A DNA stretch of 8,471 nt from NCBI GenBank assembly GCA_902489295.1, contig CABTZM010000085.1:1-8471 (forward strand), given 5' to 3'. Position 1 is the first letter of the stretch. Each line of letters opens with the position of its first letter. The notes beneath the pieces are model-generated. The model had not been told where the DNA came from, made no database searches, and was given only the letters and a program-made list of their open reading frames with translations. The translations under genes were made by a program, and so were the position numbers. The stretch comes from an uncultured Collinsella sp. Its GTDB lineage: Bacteria > Actinomycetota > Coriobacteriia > Coriobacteriales > Coriobacteriaceae. Below, in pieces: positions 1-5,329 of the stretch.

Positions 1-817
1 CGCGAACGGAAGACTCCTCCTCCCCCGCGTCCTCCCCTGCCTCGGAGACATACCCGGCGGTAAGGACCGTGAAGACGTAAGCCTGGATGGCGCCGACCAC
101 AAGCTCGATCGCATAGATCAGGATGAGGATGGCAAGCCAGGCTAGCGAAGGCAGGGCGCCAACGGCGTGGGCCGCGGAAACCTGCTGAAGCAGCGGCTGC
201 ATGAACATGCTCGCCATGATGGCGAACGAGCCCATGACCACGTGTCCTGCGAACATGTTGCAGAACAGACGGACGGCGAGCGTGATGAGGCGCAGGAAGG
301 TCGAGAAAAGCTCGACGACCCACACGAGCACGTTCATCGGGAAGCTCACGCCCTGCGGGGCGAGGCTCTTGATGTAGCCGATCACGCCGTGAGCCTTGCA
401 TCCGTAGTAGATGAAGTACACGAAGGCGAAAATGGCGAGTGCGGCGGTGGAGCCGATTGCGCCGGTGCCGGGCTTCATTCCCGGGATCAGGCCGATCATG
501 TTATTGATCAGGATGAACAGGAAAAGCGAGCACAGGAACGGGAAGTGCTTCTTCCAGTTCTCACCCACGACACCCTTGCCGATATCGTTCTCGACGTACT
601 CGATGATGTACTCGAAACCGTTGACGAAGAAGCCCTTGGGAACCAGGGTCTGCTTCTTCTTGAACACGGCCAGGACGATCAGGAGCACGATCGTGGAGAC
701 GATCAGCCAAAACGAGTACTGCGTGATGCCGCAGCTCAGATCGCCCACGACGGGGGTGGAGCTGAACTCGCTGACCAGATGATTAATCTCATCAGGCAGC
801 TTTTCAAAAATTTCCAC
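1..817 (-). CDS. atpB: F-type ATP synthase subunit a (partial, 3' end cut)
   Basis: Membrane subunit a of F1Fo ATP synthase, which forms the two proton half-channels against the c-ring. The frame is open from a GTG at 815-817 to the window edge, giving 272 residues. AAAGG lies 6 nt before the GTG. Hydrophobic segments lie near residues 35-52, 92-113, 125-140, 160-182, 193-215 and 225-252. The family signature RLFCNMFAGH starts at R183, which aligns with the essential E. coli Arg210. H192 and E238 take the places of E. coli Glu219 and His245, the known swapped arrangement, and Q245 matches Gln252. The window ends inside an acidic tail (GEDAGEEESS), so the stop should be close. The usual Gly after RLF is Cys186. 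The gene starts 3 nt after the stop of the small membrane gene upstream, as expected for an atp operon. Identification is secure. Confidence 0.97.
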   Translation of the reverse strand, partial: MEIFEKLPDEINHLVSEFSSTPVVGDLSCGITQYSFWLIVSTIVLLIVLAVFKKKQTLVPKGFFVNGFEYIIEYVENDIGKGVVGENWKKHFPFLCSLFLFILINNMIGLIPGMKPGTGAIGSTAALAIFAFVYFIYYGCKAHGVIGYIKSLAPQGVSFPMNVLVWVVELFSTFLRLITLAVRLFCNMFAGHVVMGSFAIMASMFMQPLLQQVSAAHAVGALPSLAWLAILILIYAIELVVGAIQAYVFTVLTAGYVSEAGEDAGEEESSVR

Positions 818-820
818 GAC

Positions 821-1132
821 TTACCTTTCGACCTCATGAGGATCTCGCAGCGCCTTGGCGACGCGAACCGCGCAGGCGGCCATAAAGGCCACGAAGCCGA
901 TCGCCTCGCCCAGGAGGAACATGCGAAATGCCTCTCCGAACAACACAAACACAACCAAGGTAAAGACGAGCAGAGCGATTGCCGAGACCGCCAGACTCAC
1001 CATACCCTTGAGCATGTCCGCATTCTGCTTATCGTCAAGAACCGGCTTGAGCGTAAAGACAAAGGGAAGGAAGGCAATTGCGCCCGCGATGGCGCCTGCA
1101 ACGATAGCGAGCAGATCGGCTATCTGAAACAC
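821..1132 (-). CDS. Small membrane protein in the atpI position of the atp operon
   Basis: A 103-residue protein with three clear hydrophobic segments (about residues 8-28, 44-65 and 72-92) and a short charged tail ending DPHEVER. Position and topology fit AtpI/Atp-accessory proteins, which sit first in many atp operons and assist c-ring assembly. Sequence alone shows no signature strong enough to assign the symbol. I chose the GTG at 1130-1132 because GAGG lies 6 nt upstream. A longer reading from a TTG at 1205-1207 has no ribosome binding site and would run through the predicted promoter. Only 3 nt separate its stop from the atpB start, so translation is probably coupled. It could instead be a lineage-specific membrane protein. 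Confidence 0.8.
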   Translation of the reverse strand: MFQIADLLAIVAGAIAGAIAFLPFVFTLKPVLDDKQNADMLKGMVSLAVSAIALLVFTLVVFVLFGEAFRMFLLGEAIGFVAFMAACAVRVAKALRDPHEVER

Positions 1133-1193
1133 TGGCGTCCTCACTTTCCTTTTTAACGCCTCACAGAACAGTTCCCGCCAAACATTGGTGACT

Positions 1194-1221
1194 ATTGTAC
1201 GAGCCAATCGTTAAAGTACAA
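1194..1221 (-). promoter_or_regulatory. Candidate promoter of the atp operon
   Basis: On the minus strand TTGTAC (1216-1221) is followed after 16 bp by TACAAT (1194-1199), a good -10 and moderate -35 for a housekeeping sigma factor. Initiation would fall near 1187, leaving a leader of about 55 nt before the GTG at 1132. The location, after upp and before the first atp gene, fits an operon start. The assignment rests on consensus match only. Confidence 0.5.
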
Positions 1222-1238
1222 CCGAAAAAGCATCGGTT
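1220..1238. repeat. 6-bp inverted repeat at the -35 edge of the atp promoter
   Basis: AACCGA (1220-1225) and TCGGTT (1233-1238) are perfect inverted copies 7 bp apart, and the left copy overlaps the candidate -35 box. It could be an operator or chance; a 6-bp repeat is weak evidence. Confidence 0.3.
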
Positions 1239-1292
1239 AATACGCACCTGTTCGTTTTCTTAAGACCTTCTTTATGCCGCAGGTACGGTAAT

Positions 1293-1324
1293 ACGTTTTT
1301 CTCGAACCCTGCAGGGCAAAACGT
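1293..1324. repeat. Imperfect inverted repeat between upp and the atp promoter
   Basis: ACGTTTT (1293-1299) and AAAACGT (1318-1324) are inverted copies flanking the palindrome CCCTGCAGGG (1307-1316). On the minus strand this lies beyond the upp hairpin and before the atp promoter, so it may be a secondary 3' structure of the upp transcript. No function can be assigned. Confidence 0.35.
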
Positions 1325-1336
1325 CCGTTAACAGGA

Positions 1337-1371
1337 GTGCGCGCGGTCGCCTTTTGTTCGACCGCGCGCAC
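1337..1371 (-). terminator. Strong hairpin after upp, candidate terminator
   Basis: GTGCGCGCGGTCG (1337-1349) and CGACCGCGCGCAC (1359-1371) form a perfect 13-bp GC-rich stem with a 9-nt loop, 42 nt past the upp stop. On the minus strand the stem is followed by CTCCTGTTAACGG, not a continuous T tract, so it is not a textbook intrinsic terminator. It may work as a weak terminator or as a 3' end protecting structure. Its position between upp and the atp promoter supports a transcript boundary. Confidence 0.55.
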
Positions 1372-1413
1372 CGTTTCTTCGTATTTGCAGCCGCGGCCGT
1401 CTTAGCCCAGCGA

Positions 1414-2061
1414 CTAGAGCGTGCCGTAGATGCGGTCGCCGGCGTCGCCGAGGCCGGGAACGATGTAGGCAGCCTCGTTGAGATGGTCGTCGATAGCACA
1501 CGTATAAATATGTACGTCAGGATCCTTCTCGGTCAGCGACTTGAGGCCCTCGGGGGCCGCGACGATGCACAGCATGCGGATGTCCTTGACACCGCGCTCG
1601 CGCAGGTAGCTGATGGCCATCTCGGCCGAACCGCCCGTAGCGAGCATGGGGTCGACGACCAGGCAGATGCGCTGGTCGATATCCTTGGGCATCTTGCAGT
1701 AATACTCGTGCGGCTCGTGGGTGACCTCGTCGCGCTCCATGCCGATGTGGCCCACGCGAGCGGAGGGCACCAAGTCGAGAATGCCGTCGACCATTCCAAG
1801 GCCCGCACGCAGGATGGGCACGATGGCGAGTTTCTTGCCGGCGAGCCGTTTGAACGTGGCGGTAGTGATGGGGGTCTCGACCTCGACGTCTTCCATAGGC
1901 AGGTCGCGCATGGCCTCGTAGCCGTCAAAAAGCGCGAGCTCGCGCACGAGCTGGCGGAACTGGTTGGTGCCGGTGTTTTTGTCGCGCAGGATCGACAGCT
2001 TGTGCTGGACGAGCGGGTGATCGACAAGCGTCACGCGGGACGCATCGTAGGTGACGGTCAT
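1414..2061 (-). CDS. upp: Uracil phosphoribosyltransferase
   Basis: Converts uracil and PRPP to UMP in pyrimidine salvage, in the cytoplasm. The 215-residue product is the usual family length plus a few residues. The PRPP-binding loop is plain at residues 134-145 (VVDPMLATGGS), and the C-terminal uracil-binding segment IVPGLGDAGDRIYGT at 200-214. The arginine-containing LRAGLGM (84-90) is also typical. I chose the ATG at 2059-2061, where homology-like sequence (MTVTYDASRV) begins; AAAGGGG lies 10 nt upstream. A longer reading to 2121 adds residues unlike the family and crosses the leader hairpins. The gene sits directly before the atp operon, as in Bacillus. Confidence 0.97.
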   Translation of the reverse strand: MTVTYDASRVTLVDHPLVQHKLSILRDKNTGTNQFRQLVRELALFDGYEAMRDLPMEDVEVETPITTATFKRLAGKKLAIVPILRAGLGMVDGILDLVPSARVGHIGMERDEVTHEPHEYYCKMPKDIDQRICLVVDPMLATGGSAEMAISYLRERGVKDIRMLCIVAAPEGLKSLTEKDPDVHIYTCAIDDHLNEAAYIVPGLGDAGDRIYGTL

Positions 2062-2084
2062 GGGTTGATTGCCCCTTTCGTTGC

Positions 2085-2112
2085 GGCCGCAAAACGGCCT
2101 TGCTGACAAGGC
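2085..2112 (-). promoter_or_regulatory. Two overlapping hairpins in the glpK-upp gap
   Basis: The 123-bp gap between glpK and upp holds two hairpins that cannot form together. GCCTTG (2097-2102) pairs with CAAGGC (2107-2112) around a 4-nt loop; GGCCG (2085-2089) pairs with CGGCC (2095-2099) around a 5-nt loop; they share 2097-2099. On the minus-strand RNA the first to form is the CAAGGC stem, followed by CGUUUUG. It may be a weak glpK terminator, or one state of an attenuator ahead of the upp ribosome binding site (near 2072-2078). No PyrR-type motif was recognised and no clear promoter was found in the gap. Confidence 0.35.
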
Positions 2113-2184
2113 GCGCAGCAATGTTGCCGCCGCACGCCATGCATTAGTTTAGCGGTTTGTTGTATCGAGCAGCCCATCGCAGCC

Positions 2185-3726
2185 CTACTGTGCGGTACTG
2201 AGCGAGCGCCTGACTGCATCACGCCAGCCCGCAAGGTTTTGTTCGCGGCGCTCGGCGGACATGTGGGGAAGGAAGGTCCTAACGATCTGGGCATTTTGCT
2301 CCAGCTCTTCCAGGTCTTCCCAATAGCCGACGGCAAGACCCGCCAAGTACGCGGCACCGATTGCCGTGGTCTCCACCGTCTCGCATTGCAGCACGGGGAT
2401 ATCCAGCAGGTCGGCCTGGAATTGCATGATGAACTCGTTGCGCGAGGCACCGCCATCGACAGACAGGCGCTCAATCGAAAGCCCCACGTCCTGCTCCATG
2501 GCGCGCAGCACGTCGTAGCTCTGATATGCCATGGATTCGCAGGCGGCACGTACGATGGTCGCACGGCTCGAGGCGCCGGTCAGACCGCACACGATACCGC
2601 GAGCATGCGGGTCCCACCAGGGAGCACCCAAACCCGCAAAGGCGGGAACGAAGTAGCAGCCCTCGTTGTCGCTAATCGAAGCGGCGAGTTGTGCCGACTC
2701 GCTCACGCTCGAGATGATGCCCATGTTGTTGCGAAGCCAGTTCATGGTGGAACCGGCGGCAAAAATAGAGCCCTCGAGCGCATAGCTGACTTTGCCGTCC
2801 GCAGCGATACCGATGGTGGAGACCAGGCCATTCTTGGATTCGACGATCTCGTCGCCGGTGTTCATGAGCATAAAGCAACCCGTGCCATAGGTGTTTTTGG
2901 TCTGGCCGGGACGGAAACAGCAGTGGCCGAACAGCGACGCCTGTTGGTCACCCGCCACGCCCATGATGGGCGGCATGTTGGTCATGATGTCGCTCGCGAC
3001 GCGGCCGTAGTCGCCCGAGCTCCAGCGAACCTCGGGCATCATGGAACGTGGAACGTCAAAGAGTGCCAGCAGGTCGTCGTCCCAATCGAGCGTATGGATA
3101 TTAAAGAGTGCCGTGCGGCTGGCATTGGTGTAGTCGGTGGCAAAGACCTGGCCGCCGGTGAGGTTGTAGATGAGCCAGGTGTCGATGGTGCCAAACATGA
3201 GGTCGCCCGCCGCCGCGCTTTCGCGTGCGCCGTCGACGTTGTCGAGAATCCACTGCACCTTGGAGGCCGAGAAATACGGGTCGAGCGTGAGTCCCGTGCG
3301 GGAGCGCACCAGCCCTTCTGCGCCCTGCTCGACAAGCTCGTCGATCAGAGGTGCGGTACGGCGGCACTGCCATACGATAGCGTTATAGATCGGCTGACCG
3401 CTCACGCGATCCCAGACCACCGTGGTCTCGCGCTGGTTGGAGATGCCGATGGCGGCAATGCGGTCGGAGTGGATACCGCTCTTAAACTGGACTTCCATCA
3501 TGACGGCGATCTGGCTAGCAAGGACCGCCATGGGGTCTTGCTCCACCCAGCCGGGACGCGGGAAGCTGGTTTTGACGCTGCGACGTGCCTGCGCGACGAT
3601 GCATCCGTACTCGTCGACGATGGTCGCAAGTACCGAGGTGGTGCCGCAGTCGAGCGCCATGATGTAGGAACCGCCAAAGTCAAACGAGGCATCTTCCATG
3701 CCCAGGCTGCCCAGATTCAACGACAT
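2185..3726 (-). CDS. glpK: Glycerol kinase
   Basis: FGGY-family kinase that phosphorylates glycerol to sn-glycerol 3-phosphate. The 513-residue product has the phosphate-binding start ALDCGTTS (residues 24-31), glycerol-contact motif NQRETT (97-102, with R99 and E100), DPYFS (149-153), DYTNASRT (198-205), the catalytic-base motif AGDQQ with D260, the nucleotide-site run NTYGTGCFMLMN (278-289), and a late VDGGASRN motif. The ATG at 3724-3726 has AAAGG 8 nt upstream; the site overlaps the stop of the preceding gene, only 13 bp away, so the two are likely co-transcribed. There is an N-terminal extension of about 15-20 residues compared with E. coli GlpK, and Cys27 replaces the usual Gln of DQGTTS. 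No glpF, glpD or glpO is visible beside it. The loop before AGDQQ lacks both the GGKGGTR fructose-bisphosphate site of E. coli and the phosphorylatable His of Firmicutes enzymes. Confidence 0.96.
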   Translation of the reverse strand: MSLNLGSLGMEDASFDFGGSYIMALDCGTTSVLATIVDEYGCIVAQARRSVKTSFPRPGWVEQDPMAVLASQIAVMMEVQFKSGIHSDRIAAIGISNQRETTVVWDRVSGQPIYNAIVWQCRRTAPLIDELVEQGAEGLVRSRTGLTLDPYFSASKVQWILDNVDGARESAAAGDLMFGTIDTWLIYNLTGGQVFATDYTNASRTALFNIHTLDWDDDLLALFDVPRSMMPEVRWSSGDYGRVASDIMTNMPPIMGVAGDQQASLFGHCCFRPGQTKNTYGTGCFMLMNTGDEIVESKNGLVSTIGIAADGKVSYALEGSIFAAGSTMNWLRNNMGIISSVSESAQLAASISDNEGCYFVPAFAGLGAPWWDPHARGIVCGLTGASSRATIVRAACESMAYQSYDVLRAMEQDVGLSIERLSVDGGASRNEFIMQFQADLLDIPVLQCETVETTAIGAAYLAGLAVGYWEDLEELEQNAQIVRTFLPHMSAERREQNLAGWRDAVRRSLSTAQ

Positions 3727-3739
3727 CGCTTAAACCTTT

Positions 3740-4483
3740 CTATTGCATCGGGTCGGACAGGACCCGTTCGATCTCTGATGCGGGAAGTGCGCCTTGGCGC
3801 AGGATCTGGAGCTCGCCGTGCTGAAACGACACGATGGTCGAGGCGTCGCGACACGGGGTCTCACCGGCGTCGACGGCAACATCGACCCCCTCCAGGATGC
3901 GACCCTCCACCGTGATAAAACTTGCCGGCGCGGGCGCGCCATGCGTGTTGGCGCTGGTGCAGGCAAGGGGGCTGCCACAGGCGCGAATGAGCGCCTGCAC
4001 CACGGGCGAGGCCGAAGCGCGAAGTGCCACCGTGTCGTCGGCAGCGCGCATAAAGGTCGGCACGCAGGGGGCTGCCTTGACCACGATAGTCAGGGCTCCC
4101 GGCCAGCATCGTCGCGCGAGTATGCGGGCATCTTCCGGGATATCCACGCCATAGCGGTCGAGTGCTTCGACGCCATCGACCAGCCAAGCGACGGTTTGCG
4201 TGAGTTCACGTTGCTTGAGAGTGAAGATACGGCGATAGCCGGTGCCGAGCGCAGGGACTGCGGCGCCATTGACGGCAGCCTGCGGATCGCGCGGCCACGA
4301 TGGGAATTCGCTTGTATCTTGGGGCACGGCGTCCGAGAAGGCGTTGACTGCCACGGCGACACCGTAGACGGTCTCGGTCGGGATCAAAGCCAGGCCGCCG
4401 CGGCCGAGCACCTCGGCCGTGCGCTCGACGGCAAGCCGATGCGGCTCGCGCGTTCCCTCGTATACCCGATAGACCGTCTGCAT
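3740..4483 (-). CDS. L-threonylcarbamoyladenylate synthase (TsaC/Sua5/YrdC family)
   Basis: Makes threonylcarbamoyl-AMP from threonine, bicarbonate and ATP, the first step of t6A modification of ANN-decoding tRNAs. The 247 residues form one YrdC domain without the Sua5 C-terminal domain. Visible motifs are PTETVYG (35-41), a KxR motif KQR (90-92), CWPGALTIV (126-134), TSANTHGAPAP (176-186), DAG (205-207) and STIV (215-218). Between PTETVYG and KQR there are about 30 more residues than usual (roughly 47-80), and the residues after KQR (ELTQTV) lack the common Pro-Leu. The ATG at 4481-4483 has AAGGGG 11 nt upstream, a rather long spacing. The location near prmC and prfA matches ywlC in Bacillus. 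The family call is secure; activity with the altered KxR region is inferred. Confidence 0.9.
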   Translation of the reverse strand: MQTVYRVYEGTREPHRLAVERTAEVLGRGGLALIPTETVYGVAVAVNAFSDAVPQDTSEFPSWPRDPQAAVNGAAVPALGTGYRRIFTLKQRELTQTVAWLVDGVEALDRYGVDIPEDARILARRCWPGALTIVVKAAPCVPTFMRAADDTVALRASASPVVQALIRACGSPLACTSANTHGAPAPASFITVEGRILEGVDVAVDAGETPCRDASTIVSFQHGELQILRQGALPASEIERVLSDPMQ

Positions 4484-4501
4484 GTGTATGCCAGCCCCTT
4501 A

Positions 4502-4570
4502 CGCTCTGGTGCAAGTTTGTTTACTGTGGGGCATTCTCGCACGAAACGTTCAACCTATTTGCCCAGAGCG
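4502..4570. repeat. 8-bp inverted repeat pair upstream of the tsaC-type gene
   Basis: CGCTCTGG (4502-4509) and CCAGAGCG (4563-4570) are perfect inverted copies 53 bp apart. They bracket most of the 134-bp gap between hicB and the tsaC-type gene, where that gene's promoter would be expected. I found no convincing -35/-10 pair within it. They may close a long leader stem or be spaced operator half-sites. Confidence 0.3.
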
Positions 4571-4617
4571 CATGTTGGTTTGGTGAGCGGCTCTAGTAGT
4601 CGGTGAAAGTGAGGGGG

Positions 4618-5064
4618 TTATTGGACTGCGACGAACTTCTTTGGCCTGCCGGCGTGGCGTTCTTGGGCGGCGTAGCGCTCGATGCTGCCTATCGTTATCA
4701 TCCGACGGCCGTCGACGAGTTCAACATCGAGCTTTCCGGCTTTGACCAGCGCGGTAATCCGCGGAGCGGAGACTTTGAGGTCCAGCGCTGCGTCTTTAAA
4801 TGTTCGGCACGCCGCTTCCCGAGCGTCCTCGTGGTCGATTTCGACTGAAAGGGCCACGACCTCGGCCGAGCGTTCGTACCCTGCCGGAGTCAAACCGTTG
4901 TTGAGGTCGTCGGCCAAAAACGCCATCAGCGCCTCGGTGGCATGGGCAATCGCTTCTTCGCGCGTATCGCCATCGGCAAAGGCGCCGGGAATCTGCGGGA
5001 AGCTAGCGCAGTAACCATCGTCTTCTTTTATGAGAACGCAGTCATAGGTAAATCGCTGCCTCAT
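4618..5064 (-). CDS. hicB: HicB-family antitoxin with a C-terminal helix-turn-helix-like domain
   Basis: Antitoxin that binds and blocks HicA and normally represses its own operon. The 148-residue protein begins with the HicB partial RNase H fold: FTYDCVLIKEDDGYCASFP (5-23) followed by PGAFADGDTREEAIAHA (26-42), the typical 'degenerate substrate loop plus helix' pattern. After a linker, residues 93-132 (LDLKVSAPRITALVKAGKLD, then a basic wing ending IGSIERYAA) resemble an excisionase or MerR-type helix-turn-helix rather than the ribbon-helix-helix or Cro/C1 domains usual in HicB. I chose the ATG at 5062-5064 because GGAGG lies 4 nt upstream and the family starts here; the reading to 5109 would overlap hicA. 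It starts 11 bp after the hicA stop. Confidence 0.87.
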   Translation of the reverse strand: MRQRFTYDCVLIKEDDGYCASFPQIPGAFADGDTREEAIAHATEALMAFLADDLNNGLTPAGYERSAEVVALSVEIDHEDAREAACRTFKDAALDLKVSAPRITALVKAGKLDVELVDGRRMITIGSIERYAAQERHAGRPKKFVAVQ

Positions 5065-5075
5065 TTTGCCTCCAA

Positions 5076-5261
5076 CTACCATCCAGCTTGGCGACGAATA
5101 CTTGCCCACGTGCCCTTCTTTGGTCGATCACCACCAGAGCCGTTCACGGTGACAACGCGGTCACCAGAAACATACTTAGCATGACTACCGACTTGCGCGA
5201 CCTTCACGAATCCATCGTACTTGAGTAGGGCAATGATTTCCCGAAAGGTAGGAGGTTGCAT
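5076..5261 (-). CDS. hicA: HicA-family mRNA interferase toxin
   Basis: Small toxin of a type II system; HicA proteins have a double-stranded-RNA-binding-like fold and cleave mRNA through a conserved histidine. The 61-residue product is normal length. It starts with a helix (FREIIALLKYDGF), then GSHAKY with the expected catalytic His27, a strand (VVTVNG) and the C-terminal PKKGTWASIRRQAGW, matching the usual 'kGTlrsIlrQAG' ending. The ATG at 5259-5261 has AGAGG 7 nt upstream. It is the first gene of a two-gene operon with hicB and has its own promoter just past the prmC stop. All key residues look intact, so the toxin is probably functional. Confidence 0.9.
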   Translation of the reverse strand: MQPPTFREIIALLKYDGFVKVAQVGSHAKYVSGDRVVTVNGSGGDRPKKGTWASIRRQAGW

Positions 5262-5285
5262 GGGCCGACCTCTTTCAGCCGTCCT

Positions 5286-5315
5286 AATTATAAACTACTT
5301 TATAATTTTTGCTAA
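5286..5315 (-). promoter_or_regulatory. hicAB promoter with overlapping inverted-repeat operator
   Basis: On the minus strand TTAGCA (5310-5315), 17 bp, TATAAT (5287-5292) form a near-consensus promoter about 25 bp before the hicA ATG. A perfect 9-bp inverted repeat, AATTATAAA (5286-5294) and TTTATAATT (5299-5307) with 4 bp between, covers the -10 box and most of the spacer. This is where a HicB-HicA repressor would be expected to bind. The AT-rich block contrasts with the surrounding GC-rich genes. Confidence 0.7.
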
Positions 5316-5329
5316 CCAGTTAATAAATA

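Noticed and set aside
167..1156. Plus-strand open frame of 329 codons rich in His, Asp and Glu
   Set aside because: Antisense to atpB and the atpI-like gene, both of which are supported by motifs and ribosome binding sites.
1133..1207. Longer reading of the small atp membrane gene from a TTG
   Set aside because: No Shine-Dalgarno, and the start would lie inside the predicted promoter; the GTG at 1130-1132 has GAGG at good spacing.
1354..2106. Plus-strand open frame of 250 codons
   Set aside because: Antisense to upp; no domain and no ribosome binding site.
2239..3915. Long plus-strand open frame of 558 codons
   Set aside because: It lies antisense to glpK and the end of the tsaC-type gene, has no recognisable domain, and is the usual mirror frame of GC-rich coding sequence.
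5065..5109. Longer hicB reading starting at 5109
   Set aside because: It would overlap the end of hicA and lose the GGAGG site that sits just before the ATG at 5062-5064.
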